From assembly GCA_037176705.1 (NCBI GenBank), contig JBAWUJ010000124.1, positions 117,597-181,596 of the forward strand: 64,000 nt of DNA. Reading direction: 5' to 3'. Below, piece by piece: positions 24,083 through 36,890 of the stretch (position 1 is the stretch's first letter; each line of letters opens with the position of its first letter). Origin of the DNA: Molossus alvarezi. Lineage: Eukaryota; Chordata; Mammalia; Chiroptera; Molossidae. The notes under the pieces are model-generated. The model had not been told where the DNA came from. It saw only the letters and a program-made list of their open reading frames with translations, and made no database searches. The position numbers were made by a program, and so were the translations under genes.

Positions 24083-26911
24083 AATGAAAATTGCAATAAA
24101 TAAGTACATAAAATAATTGCCTTAAACACAAATAGGTTAAATACTCCCATCAAAAGACAAAGAGAAGCTGAATAGATAGGAATCCATAGCTCATATATAT
24201 GTTGTTTAGAAGAGACCCAACTCACAACAAAAGCCTTACATAGGTTGAAAGTGAAGAGATGAGAAACTGGAAATGAATTACAAAGAAATTTACAAAAACA
24301 CTTCCACACATAAAGACTAAATAGCATGTTATTAAACAATGAATGGGTTCAAAAGGAGATAAAAAAAATTAAAAACTACATGGAAACCAATGAAAATGAA
24401 CACACAACAACACAAAATCAATGGCATTCAGTAAAGTAGTCCTGATAGGGAAGTTTATACCATACATGTCTACCTCAGGAAACTAGATTTTCTAATTGAC
24501 TATCTCACATCAGAATTTAGAAAACTAGAAAGAAAACAAAACAAACAAACAATAACAACAACAACAAAAAAATTCAGAGTAAGTAGTAGGAAATGAATAG
24601 CAAAGATCAGAGCAGAAAGAGACAATATAGAGACTACAAAAAATTCAAAAGATGAACAAATGGACAAATTTCTAGAAATACATAGTCTCCCACAACTGAA
24701 TGGGGAAGAAATAGAAAACTTGAACAGACCAATCACAACTAAGAAAATTGAACATATGATCAAGAATCTCCCAGCAAACAAAAGCCCAGGCTCAGACGGC
24801 TTCACGGGAAAGTTTTCCTGAACATTCACAGAACTAACATCCATTCTTCTCAAACTCTTTCAAAAAATCCAAGAAAATGGAACACTTCCAAACTCACTTT
24901 ATGAGGCCAGCATAATCTTAACTAGATAAAGAAACTACTAACAAAAGAAAACTACAGGCCAATATTTTTGATTAACACAGATGCCAAAATTCTTAACAAA
25001 ATACTAGCAAATCAAATCCAGAAATACATCAAACACATTATTCACCATGACAAAGTGGGTTACCTTCCAGGCACTCAAGGATGGTACAATATGTGCAAAT
25101 CAATAAATGTGACACATCGCATAAACAAAATAAAAGAAAAAAAACAAACGATCATATCAATATATGCTAAAAAAGCATTCAACAAAATCAAGCACCCATT
25201 TCTGATAAAAATGCTCAGCAATGTTGGAATAGGGGGTCATATTGCAATATAATAAAGGCCACAAATGGAAAACACAGCCAACAACATATTCAATGGGCAA
25301 AAATAAAATGCATTCCCCTTATGAGTGGGAACAAGACAGGGATGCCCACTTTTGCCACTCTTATTGAACATAGTACTGAAGTCTTAGACACAGCAATTAG
25401 ACAAGAAGTAAACATAAAAGGGATCCAAATAGGAAATGAGGAAGTAAAACTGTCATAATAGGTAGATGACATAATATGGTACACAGAAAACCCTAAAGAC
25501 TCCAACAAAAATCCACTAGACTTAATAAATGAATTTGGCAAAGTGGCAGGATACAAAATTAAGGTCAAGAAATTGATGGCATTTTTATACACCAAAGATG
25601 AAATCACAGAAACAGAAACTAAAAACTCAATCCCATTTAGCATCACAGCAAATAAATAAAAAGACCCCAAATAGCCACAAAAATCTTGAAAAAGAAGAAG
25701 AAAGTAGGAGGGATCACATTACCAGATTTCAGGTTATACCACTAAGCCACTGTAATAAAAATAAGACTGGAACTGGCACAGGAACAGGAAGATCAATCAA
25801 TGCAACAGAATAGAGAACATATAAATTGACCCCAGATAATATGCTAAATTAACTTTTGACAGTGTTGGCAAGAACATAAAGTGGAGTCAGGAGAGTCTCT
25901 TCAATAAACGGTGTTGGAAAAATTTGACAGCTACTAGCAAAAAAAAATAAATAATGAAGCTAGACCACCAACTTACACTATATATGAGAATATACTCATA
26001 ATGGATAAAATACTTAAATGTAACTCGTGAATCCACAAAAATACTAGAAGATGTGCAGGCAAAAAAAATTCAGACTTAGAAGAATTTTCATTGATACAAC
26101 ACTTAAGACAACAGACACATACACACACACACACAAATAATTGAACACATGGTACTACATCAAACTGAAAAGATTCTGCACAGCAAAAGAAACAACCATC
26201 AAAACAAAAAGGGATCCTACTATTTCAAAGACCATAATCACCAATGATTCAGCAGTTAAGGGTAAATTTCCAAAATATATAGAATGCTTACAAAACCTCA
26301 ACAATATGAAGACAAAGAACCAAATTAAGAAATGGGCAGAGGAGCTGAATAGACACCTCTCCAAACAGGACAAATAAATGGCTAAGTAATATATAAAGAA
26401 ATGCTCCACATCACTAATTATCAGAGAGAGATGCAAATTAAAACAACAATGAGATATCACCTCACACCTGTCAGAATGGCCGCCATCAACAAATCATCCA
26501 ACAAGTCTTGGCGAGGATGTGGAGAAAGGGGATTCCAGTACACTGCTGGAGGGAATGGAGACTGGTGCAGCCACAATGGAAAACAATATGGTGTTACCTC
26601 AAAAAAGTAAAAATTGAACTTCCATTTGACCCAGTGATCCCAATTCTAGGAATGTACCCTACCCCTATGTTCATAGCAGCACAATTTACAATAGCTAAGA
26701 TCTAGAAAAAGCTCAAAGTTTCATCAGTAGACAAATGGATAAAAAAAGCCTGTGGTACATATACACAACGGAGTACTATGCAGCTATAAGAAAGAAAGAT
26801 CTCTTATCCATTGTGACGACATCGAGGGAACTGGAAAGTATTTTTCTAAGTGAAACAAGCCGAACAGAGAAAGGAAAGTATCATATGATGTCACCTATCT
26901 GTGGAATATAA
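24083..26911 (+). pseudogene. L1 ORF2 (short type), endonuclease-deleted
   Basis: The usual ORF2 ATG reads ATT here. An upstream ATG at about 24083 is in frame (ATGAAAATTGCAATAAAT). The endonuclease core is missing (junction near 24257). RT pieces: [13 protein letters not shown] near 25100; the palm carries stops. The C-terminus keeps the SWRGCGERG and CW-rich segments near 26510 with the first cysteine altered. Confidence 0.75.
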
Positions 26912-27165
26912 TGAAAGTAACAGTCTGAGGAATGGGGTAGTCCCAAAGACATAGAAGTGGGGTACAGACCGACAATCCCCAGAAGAGGGGGTTGTGAGGG
27001 AGAGATAAAGCACAGAATTTATATGCATGTAAGCATGAACAGTGCACATGGACAAAAAAACTGGAGACAAGGCAGGGAGGGAGGTCGAGGCGGAAGGAGT
27101 GGGGGGAAAAGGAGAAACCTCTGGAACAAAACTAAATGAATTAATTAATAATGAAAAATAAATAA

Positions 27166-27285
27166 CTATATAAATATAAATATAGGAGATATAAATAGAT
27201 TAGATATAGACACAGATGATAAAAATAGATTAGGTATAGATATAGATAGATATGAATGATATAGATATAGATATAGACAGATATG
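27166..27285 (+). repeat. GATA/GATATA simple repeat, unit B
   Basis: TATAAATATAGGAGATATAA grading into GATATAGATATAGATA. Same position as in units A, C and D. Confidence 0.9.
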
Positions 27286-27500
27286 CATTGTTTCAGATCA
27301 CTACCAATGTGTCCAGAAATGAGGATTTTGAGTCTCTTTCCCCTGACTCCTCATGTGTCTTCTCTCAGGGCCTCAGTTTTCTATTTCTGAATTTCTTTAT
27401 TTGGGATGTCATGAAGAGGTTGAAGAAATAATAAGTACTAATATTGGTGATTCAGTATTATTACCAGGATAATATTTCATAAAATATTAAGTGGAAGGGA
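27286..27500 (-). mobile_element. Unit spacer B with MIR-like remnant
   Basis: Paralog of 21881-22090: TGTTTCAGATCAC, CTCTCAGGGCCTCAGTTTTC, then TATTTGGGATGTCATGAAGA. It ends at the L1 5' start. Confidence 0.55.
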
Positions 27501-30500
27501 ACATGGCAGTGGAGTAAATGAAAGCTCACAAACCTCATCCAACAACCAAACTGAAACTACAACAAAAACAAAGACACAAAATTGGGAAAAACCAACTCCA
27601 AACAGTTGAGAGAACCTGTATAACCAGGGACAGAAAGAGGGTGCCAAATTGAGCCTGGTAGAAACTGTCGAGGTGTGACAGAGCAGGCTGGGGGCCCACA
27701 AACAATAGCGGAAGACTGCTTCAGCTGAGAAGGCAGGGGTTTTAAACAGCACAAAATCAAGTACATTTAGTTACCTTGAGCTCCAGCAGAGGGAGGGCTG
27801 ACTGCAGTGAAAATGTGAGGAGAGAGTCCAGGACGCTTGGTTCAGAAAACAACTGGACGGAAGGACACTGGGAGATTTGTGCTGTTATCAATCCTTCATA
27901 GAATAGCAGCCACCTTATTCAAGGAGATTCTTCTCAGAGCCTTGGGAGAAGCAATAGCCTCTGCCTCAGGAATTCAATACCACCAGGCTGACCTGAAAAT
28001 GCAAATTGAGGCTCATTACCTTATACTGTCTGACAGAAATCAAGTGTCCCACCCTCTGGAAATCCTCTTATACCTAAGAAATTTTTCATACATTTGAGGG
28101 TTACAAATTGAGGTTCATGAAGTTAATGAGACCAATGGCTGCCAAAAAAAGCTAGAGTATAAATGAACATTTTTGTGGCCTTCCAATATACTGAGGAAAA
28201 TAATCCTTGAGAGTAGTGTTTAACATGGGTTACTTCACAGTTATCCAAACCCAGTAAAGGGAGCCACAACCAGAAAAACACCAACACCCACAGGGAAAAT
28301 TTGGCAGGCTCTAAAACACACTGAGACAGCCACAACGGTGAAACAAAAAAATCAAGTCCCAAATGAAAGAATAAGATATTCTACAGGACAAGAGATAAGT
28401 GAAATGGATTAAACAAGATATCGGAGCTAGAATTAGGAGTAATACTATGAGGAAGCTCAACAACGTAAGTAATGAGCTCAACAGCATGATTGAAGATAAA
28501 GAAACGTTGAAAATGAACAAACTGGAAATAAATAATGAAATAGCAGATATAAAGAACACATTGGAAGGAATAAAAAGCAGGTCAGAGAAAGCCAAGGATT
28601 AGATCAGTGAATTAGAAGACAGGGTACAAAATATCACCCAATAAGAGAACCAAAAGGAATCAAACAATTACAAAACAGAAAGCCTAAGAGAACTGTGGGA
28701 CACCATGAAACACAATAGCACACACATCATAGAAGTTCCAGGAAAAGAAGAAAATGAGCAAGGGATAGAGAATATATTTGAAGAAATCATGTCAGAAAAC
28801 ACTCATAACTTGGTGAAGAAAAATGGCACATATCTTCAAGAAGCACAAAGAGCTTCAACTTTGAAGAATCCAAAGAGGTCCACATCGAGACACATAATAA
28901 TTAACAGGCCAAAATTAAAGAGAGAAATAGAATTTGAAACATGGCAAGAGATAAGCAACAGATTACCCACAAAGAAATCCACATAACCTTATCAGCTGAA
29001 TGCTCAACAAAAACACTACTGGACAGAGAAGAAAGTCATGAAGTGATTAAGGTTAGGAAAAACACGGATCTGAATCCAAGATGACTCTATCAAGCACAAC
29101 TATCATTGAAAATAGAAGGTGAAATAGAGGAAGAGCTTCCCAGACAAAAGGCTAATAGAATATGTTAGCAACAACCAGCTCTCTAAGAAATGTGAAAAGG
29201 GAAGCTGCAATAAGCAGAGTAAATAGGAAGAGAAATGTAACCATAATAAATAAAAATTGCAATAAATAAGTACATATCAATAATTGTCTTAAACACAAAT
29301 AGATTAAACATTCGCATGAAAAGACACAGAGTAGCTGAATAGATAAGAATGCATAGCTCATATATATATTGTTCAGAAGGGACCCAACTCACAACAAAAG
29401 CCTTACATAGGTAGACAGTAAAGAGATGGGAAACTAGAAATGAATTATACAAAAACATGTCTACACATTAAGACTACACAGCATGTTATTAAACAATGAA
29501 TAGGTTCACAAGGAGATCAAGAAAAAATTAAAAACTTCATAGAGACCAATGAAAATGAACACACAACAACACTAAATCAATGGGATTCAATGAAACGAGT
29601 CCTGATAGGAAAGTTTACACCATACATGTCTATCTCAGGAAACTAGATTTTCTAATTGACTATCTCACATCAGAACTTTAAAGAACTAGAAAGAAAACAA
29701 AACAAACAAACAACAACAAAAACACAGAGAAAGTAGATGGAAATGAATAGCAAAGATCAGTGCATAAATAAACAACATGGAGACTAAAAATAATTCAAAA
29801 GATAAACAAATGGACAAATTTCTATAAATACATAATCCCCCAGCGCTGAACTGGGAAGAGATTGAAAACTTGAACAGACCAATCACAACTATGAAAACTG
29901 AAGATATAATCAAGAATCTCCCAGCAAACAAAGGCCAAGGCTCAGACGGCTTCACGGGGAAGTTATATTGAACATACAAAAAACTAACACCCATTCTTCT
30001 CAAACTCTTTCAAAAAATCCCGGAAGATATAACACTTTCAAACACACTCTAGGAAGCTAGCATAATCTTAATTCCCAAATCAGATAAAGACATTACAAAC
30101 AAAAGAAAACTACAGGCCAATATCCCTGATTACCAAAGATGCCAAAATTCTTAACAAAATATTAGCAAATACATCAAACACATTATTCATTATAATCAAG
30201 TGTGTTACACTCCAGGCACTCAAGGATGGTACAATATGTGCAAATCAATAAATGTGATACATCGCATAAGCTAAATAAAAGAAAAAACCATATGATCACA
30301 TCAATGTGGGAATAGGGGGTCTTATTGCAATATAATAAAGGTTACAATATACTCAATGGGCAAAAACAAAAAGCATAAATGAGAACAAGACAGGGATGCC
30401 ACTTATACCACTCTTATTGAACACAGTACTGGAAGTCTTAGACACAGTAATTAGACAAGAAGAAAAAATAAAAGGGATCCAAACTGGAAAGGAGGAAGTG

Positions 30501-31203
30501 AAACTGTCATTATATGCAGATGATATAATATGGTATATAGAAACCCTAAAGACTCCATCAAAAATCTATTAGACTTAATAAAAGAGTTTGGCAAAGTGAC
30601 AAGATACAAAATTAATGTCGAGAAATTGATAGCATTTTTATACACCAAAGTTGAAATCACAGAAAGAAAAACTAAAAAATCAATTCCATTTACCATCACA
30701 GCAAAAAATAAATTAAAATACCTAGGAATAAACTTCACAGATAACTACATGTCATTGAAATTAGAAGTGGAGGAAGATATTAACAGGTGAAAGCATATAC
30801 CTTGTTCATGGAATGAAAGAATTAACAAAGCAATCTATACATTCAATACAATCCTCACCAAAATAACAGTGACTTACTTCACAGAACTAGAACAAACACT
30901 CCAAAAGTTTATATGAAACTAAAGATGACCCCTAGTAGCCACAGAAATCTTGAAAAAGAAGAAAAAGAAGGGATCACATTACCAGATTTCAGGTTATACC
31001 ACAAAGCCACTGTAATAAAAATAAGCCTAGTACTGGCACAGGAACAGGCAGATAGATCAATGCAACAGAATAGAGAAGCCAGAAATTGACCCGAGACAAT
31101 ATGCTCAATTAACTTTTGACAAAGTTGCCTACAACATACAGTGGAATCAGGACTGTCTCTTCAATAAACGATTTAGGAAATATTGGGCAGCCAATTGCAA
31201 ATT

Positions 31204-31230
31204 TATATATATATATATATATATATATAA
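31204..31230 (+). repeat. (TA)n microsatellite inside ORF2
   Basis: About 13 TA dinucleotides replacing a K-rich codon stretch of ORF2. Specific to unit B. Confidence 0.95.
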
Positions 31231-31385
31231 AGCTAGACCAACAATTTACACCATACGTGAGAATAAACTCAAAATGGATAAAATATTTAAATGTAACTCG
31301 TGAATCCATAAAAATTCTATGGATTTCAGGCAACAAAATTTCAGACATAGAAGAATTTTCACTGATACAACACCTAAGGCAACAG

Positions 31386-31414
<29 letters not shown>
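31386..31414 (+). repeat. (CA)n microsatellite inside ORF2
   Basis: About 14 CA units at the same ORF2 position that carries (AAAT)n(AAAC)n at 7586, short CA at 26115 and (AAAATA)n at 35796. Confidence 0.95.
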
Positions 31415-31418
<4 letters not shown>

Positions 31419-31781
31419 TAACCACTGGGACTACATCAAAGTGAAAAGCTTCTGCACAACAAAAGAAACAACCATAAAAATGGAAAGGGATCCTACTATG
31501 TGGAAGACCATAATTGCCAATGTTGCATCAGATAAGGATTAATATGTAAATATATAGAGTGCTTATAAAACTCAACCATAGGAAGACTAAGAACCCAATT
31601 ACGAAATGGGCAGAGGAACTAAATAGACACCTCTCCAAACAGGACATACAAATGGCTAAGAGACATATGAAGAAATGCTCAACATCATTAATCATCAGAG
31701 AGAGGCAAATTAAAACAACAATGAGATATCACCTCACACCTGTCAGAATGGCTGCCATCAAAAATCATCAAACAACAAGTC

Positions 31782-32219
31782 TTGGAGAGGGTGTGGAGAA
31801 AGGGGACTCCAGTACACTGCTGGTGGGAATGCAGACTGGTGCAGCCACTATGGAAAACAATATGGTGTTACCTCAGAAATGTAAAAATTAAACTTCCATT
31901 TGACCCAGTGATCCCACTTCTAGGAATATACCATAAGAAGCCAGAAACACCAATCATAAAGAATATATGTACCCCCATGTTCATAGCAGCACTATTTACA
32001 ATGGTTAAGATTTGGAAACAGCCCAAATTTTTATCAGTAGATGAATGGATAAAAAAGCTGTGGTACATATACACAATGGAGTACTATGCAATTCTAAGAA
32101 AGAAAGGTCTCTTATCCTTTGTGACAACATGGAGGGACCTGGAAAGTATTATCCTAAGTAAAACAAGCCAAACAGAGATAGGAAAGTATTATATGATATC
32201 ACTTATCTGTGGAATATAA
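31782..32219 (+). pseudogene. L1 ORF2 C-terminal segment, open (unit B)
   Basis: About 145 codons reading the cysteine-rich end of ORF2p ([15 protein letters not shown], then [35 protein letters not shown]) to the native stop. Upstream frames are broken, so it cannot be expressed as ORF2p. It shows that this unit is less decayed at its 3' end. Confidence 0.75.
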
Positions 32220-32460
32220 TGAAAGTAACAGTCTGAGGAATGGGGTAGTCCCAAAGACCTTGAAGTGGGGTACAGACTGACAATCCCCACAACAGGGGGG
32301 AGTGAGGGAGAGATAAACCCCAGAACTTATATGCATGTATGCATGAACAATGGACATAGACCAAAAGCTGGAGAAAGGGCAGGGAGCGAGGGGGAGGAAG
32401 AATGATTAGGGGGAAACACAGAAACATCTAGAACAAAAGTCAATAAATAAATAAATTAAT

Positions 32461-32687
32461 AATAATAACATAAATAAATTACCATATAGATATAAATATA
32501 AATGATATAGATAGATTAGATAGGTAAACACAGATGATATAGATTATGTATAGATATAGATATAGATAGATATAGATATATAGATATAGATATAGATATA
32601 GATATAGAGAGATGATATAGATATAGATATAGATGTGGACATCGATATCGATATGTATATAGACATAAACATAAATATAGATAGATA
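32461..32687 (+). repeat. GATATA simple repeat, unit C (longest)
   Basis: Over 200 bp of GATATA/GATA motifs with interruptions (ATCGATATCG, AGACATAAACATAA). Confidence 0.9.
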
Positions 32688-32902
32688 TGGGGTGTTTCAG
32701 ATCATGACCAATGTATACAGAAATGTGGATTTTGAGCTCTTTTTACCCTGAATTCTCATGTGTCTTCTCTCAGGACCTCAGTTTTCTATTTGTGATTTTA
32801 TATTTGGGATGTCATGAAGAGATGGAAGAAATCATATGTATTTATATTTAGTGATTCAGTATTATTACAAAAATAAAATTTTATAAAACATTAAAGGGAA
32901 GG
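32688..32902 (-). mobile_element. Unit spacer C with MIR-like remnant
   Basis: Third copy of the spacer: GGGTGTTTCAGATCATGACC, TCAGGACCTCAGTTTTC, TTTGGGATGTCATGAAGAGA. Confidence 0.55.
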
Positions 32903-34712
32903 GAAAATGGCAGTGGAGTAAATGAAAGCTACCAAACCTCCTCCGACAACCAAACTGAAACTACAATGAAAATAAAAACACAACATTGGGAAAAACCAAC
33001 TAAAAACAGCTGAGAGAACCTGTATAACTAAAGACAGAAAGAGGATGCCAAATTGAGCTTGGTAGAAACCGTAAAGGTGTGATAGAGCAGGCTGGGGGCC
33101 AACAAACAATAGCTGAAGGCTACTTTAGCTTAAAGAGCACGGGTTTTAAATAGCACAAAATCAAGTACATCCATTTACCTTGTGCTCCAGCAGAGGGAAG
33201 GCTAACTATAGTGAAAATGGGAGGATAGAGTCTAGGGCTCTTGGTTCAGAAAAGAAATGGAGGAAAGGACACTGGGAGTTATGTGCTGTTATCAATCCTT
33301 CATACAACAGCAGCCACCTTATTCAAGGAGCTTCTTCTCAGAGCCTTGAGAGAAGCAATGGCCCCTGCCTCAGGAATTCAACACCACCAGGCTGACCTGA
33401 AAATGCAAATTGAGGCTCATTACCTTATACTGTCTGACAGAAATCAAGTGTCCCACCCTCTGGAAATCCTCTTATACCTAAGGAATTTTTTATACATCTG
33501 AGGGCTACAAATTGAGGTTCATCAAGTATGTGAGACAAATGACTGTCAGGAAAAAGCTAGAGGATAAATGAACATTTTCTTGGCCTTCCAATCTACCAAG
33601 GAAAATAATCCTTGAGAGTAGTGTTTAACACACATTCTTTCACACTTATCCAAACCAGAAAAGGGAGCCACACCAGAAAAACACCAACACCCACAAGGAA
33701 AATTGGGCAGGCTCTAAAACCCACTGAGACAGCCACAATGGTGAAACAAAAAAACAAGTCCCAAATGAAAGAACAAGATATTCTACAGGAGAAGAGATTG
33801 GTGAAATGGATTAAATAAGATAGCAGAGCTAAATCAATGGGATTCAGTGAAAGTAGTCCTGATAGGGAAGTTTATACCATACATGTCTACCTCAGGAAAC
33901 TAGAATTTCTAATTGACTATCTTACATCAGAACTTAAAAAACTAGAAACAAACAAACAGAAAAAACAAAACAAAACAAGAGTAAGTAGTAGGAAATGAAC
34001 AGCAAAGATCACAGCACAAATAGTCAAAATACAGACTAAAAATAATTCAAAAGATGAACAAAAGGACAAATTTCTAGGAATACATAATCTCCCAGAACTG
34101 AATGGGGAAGAGATAGAAAACTTGAACAGACCAATCACAACTAAGAAAATTGAAGGTATAACCACAAATCTCCCAGCAAACAAAAGCCCAGGCTCGGACA
34201 GCTTCATGGGGGAGTTTTACTGAACATTCAAAAAACTAACATCCATCCTTCTAAAATTATTTCAAGAAAACCAAGAAGATGGAACGCTTCCAAACACACT
34301 CTATGAGGCCAACATAATCGTAATTCCCAAAACAGATAAAGACACTACAAACCAAAGAAAACTACAGGCCAATATTCCTGATTAACACACATGCCAAAAT
34401 TCTTAACAAAATATTAGCAAATCAAATCCAGCAATACATAAAACACATCATACATCATGACCAAGTGGGTTACATTCCAGGCTCTCAAGATTGGTACAAT
34501 ATGGGCAAATCAATAAATGTGCTACATCGCTTAAACAAAATAAAAGATAAAAACCATATGATCATATCAATATATGCTAAAAAAAAAAAAAAAGTATTCA
34601 ACAAAATCCTGCACCCATTTCTGATAAAAACGATCAGCAATGTGGGAATAGAGGGATCATATCACCATATAATAAAAGCCACATATGAAAAACATAGCCA
34701 ACACCATACTAA

Positions 34713-35105
34713 ATGGACAAAAACAAGGCATTCCCCTTAATAAAGAGAACAAGACAGGGATGCCCACTTTTGCCACTCTTATTTAACATAGAACTGGAAG
34801 TCTTAGACACAGCAATTAGACATGAAGAAAAAATAAAGGGTATCCAAATTGAAAAGGAAGAAGTGAAACTGTCATTATATGTAAATGACATAATATGGTA
34901 CAAAGAAAACCCTAAAGACTCCAACAAAAATCTACTAGACTTAATAAATGAAATTGGCAAAATGGTAGGATGCAAAATTAATGTCAAGAAATTGATGGTA
35001 TTTTTATACACCAAAGATGAAATCACAGAAAGAAAAACTAAAAAATCAATTTCATTTACCACCATAGTACAAGAAATTAAAATACCTAGGAATAAACTTC
35101 ACTAA
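34713..35105 (+). pseudogene. L1 reverse transcriptase fragment (unit C)
   Basis: About 130 open codons from the TRQGCPL segment (RT motif region B) through the palm (LSLYVNDIIWY) to the KINVKK and ITERKTKK segment. The catalytic pair reads ND in place of DD, so the polymerase site is lost even within this open stretch. Confidence 0.75.
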
Positions 35106-35795
35106 AGAAGTAAAGTACCTCTTCACAGATGACAACAAATCATTGCAATCAGAAGTGAAGGGAGATATAAAAAATTGAAAGCATATACCTTGTTCATGGA
35201 ATGGAAAAATTAACATCATTAAAATGTCCCTACTACCAAAAGCAATCTATACATTCAATGCAATCCTGACCAAAATACCAACACCTACTACACAGAACTA
35301 GAACAAACACTCCAAAAGTTTATATAAAACTAAAAATTACCCCAGTAGCCACACAAATCTTGAAAAAGAACAAAGGAGGAGGGTCACATTACCAGATTTC
35401 AGGTTATACCACAAAGCCACTGTAATAAAAATAAGCCTGGTACTGACACAGGAACAGGCACATAGATAAATGCAACAGAATAGAAAACCCAGAAATTGAC
35501 CCGAGACAATATGCTCAATTAACAATTCACAAAGGTGGGAAGAACATACAGTGGAGTCAAGACAGTCTCTTCAATAAATGGTTTTGGAAAAATTGGACTG
35601 CTACTTGCAAAATAAAATGAAGCTAGACCACCAATTTACAGCATACATGAGAATAAACTTGAAATGGATAAAATACTTAAATGTACCTTGTGAATTTATA
35701 CAAATCCTAGAAGAAAGTACAGACAACAAATTTTCAGACATAGAGAGCAGAATTTTCACTGATACAACACTTAAGGCAACAGACACATACACACC

Positions 35796-35828
35796 AAAAA
35801 ATAAAAATAAAAATAAAAATAAAAATAA
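35796..35828 (+). repeat. (AATAAA)n simple repeat inside ORF2
   Basis: Five to six AATAAA-type units after ACACATACACACCAAA, the same hotspot as at 7586, 26115 and 31386. Confidence 0.9.
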
Positions 35829-36890
35829 ATCAACACATTGGAGTACATCAAACTGAAAAGCGTCTGCACAGCAAAAGAAACAACCATCGAAATGGAAAGA
35901 GATCCTACTATCTGGAAGACCATAATCGCCCATGATATAGCAGATAAGGGTTAATTTCCTAAATATATGAAGTCCTTATAAAACTCAACAATAGGAAGAC
36001 AAAGAACCCAATTAAGAAATGGGCAGTGGACCTAAATAGATACCTCTCCAAACAGGACATACAAATGGCCAAGAGGCATATGAAGAAATGCTCAACATCA
36101 CTAATCATCAAAGAGATGCAAATTAAAACAACCATGTGGTACCACCTCACATCTCTCAGAATGGCCGCCATCAACAAATCATCAAACAAGTGTTGGTGAG
36201 GATGTGAAGAAAAGAGGACTCTAGTACACTGTTGGGTAGAATCCAGATTGGTGCAGCCACTGTGGAAAATACAATAATGTTACCTGAAAAAGTAAAAAAT
36301 TGAATTGCTATTTTATTTAGTGATCTCACTTCTAGGAATATACTCTTAAACACCAATCCAAAAGAATATATGTACCCCTATGTTCATAGCTGCACTATTT
36401 ACAATAGCTAAGATCTAGAAACAATCCAAGTGTCCATCAGTAGATGAGTGGATTAAAAATTCCTGGTGCATGTACATAATGGAATACTATGCAGCTGTAA
36501 GAAAGAAAAATCTTTCATCCTTTGTGATGGCATGGAAGGGCCTAGAGAATATTTTTCTAAGTGAAACAAGCAAATCAAAGAAACACAAATACCACATGAT
36601 CTCACTTATTTTGTGGAATATAATGAACTAAACAAACTGCTGAACAAAATTAACCCAGAAACATAGAAGTGGGGTACAGACTGACAAGTGTCTGAGGAGG
36701 GGGTTTTGGGGAAAAGAGATAAATCACAGAACTTACATGCATGTATGCATGACCAATGAACATAGACAACAAAGCTGGGGATGTGACAAGGGGAAGGGGA
36801 GGAGGTGTCATGGGGAAAATAAATGAGAAACATCTGTAACACAAACAAATAAAAAATAAACAAATAAAATAATATGAAACAAGGAAAGAT

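Larger units (their letters stand above)
22091..27165 (+). mobile_element. Unit A: short-type L1 with endonuclease deletion
   Basis: 5' end AAAATGGCAGTGGAGTAAAT at 22093. 5' UTR to ~22899, ORF1 22900-23990 (interrupted by a VES), ORF2 from ~24083 to a TAA at 26909-26911, 3' UTR with G-rich tract (27068-27112). ORF2 lacks about 520 bp of endonuclease near 24260. The RT palm has stops (near 25455), and a further ~0.45-kb deletion lies at ~25655. About 5.1 kb; not coding. Confidence 0.85.
27501..32460 (+). mobile_element. Unit B: short-type L1 with endonuclease deletion
   Basis: Starts ACATGGCAGTGGAGTAAATG. ORF1 region 28334-29155: the start codon is ACG rather than ATG, and the C-terminal half is open at 28705-28986. 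ORF2 from ~29250 lacks the endonuclease core (junction near 29425). RT palm [10 protein letters not shown] is present at about 30518. The C-terminal region is open at 31782-32219 (about 145 codons) to the normal TAA. 3' UTR to ~32460. No VES. Confidence 0.85.
32903..36890 (+). mobile_element. Unit C: short-type L1 with large internal deletion
   Basis: 5' end AAAATGGCAGTGGAGTAAAT, 5' UTR, then ORF1 start at ~33739 (ATGGTGAAACAAAAAAACAA). Near 33830 it jumps directly to ORF2 sequence after the endonuclease (AAATCAATGGGATTCAGTGA), removing most of ORF1 and the 5' part of ORF2. The RT region is open at 34713-35105 with a YVND palm (catalytic D to N). C-terminal region and 3' UTR to ~36890. An A run at 34580-34594 adds a frameshift. 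Confidence 0.82.
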
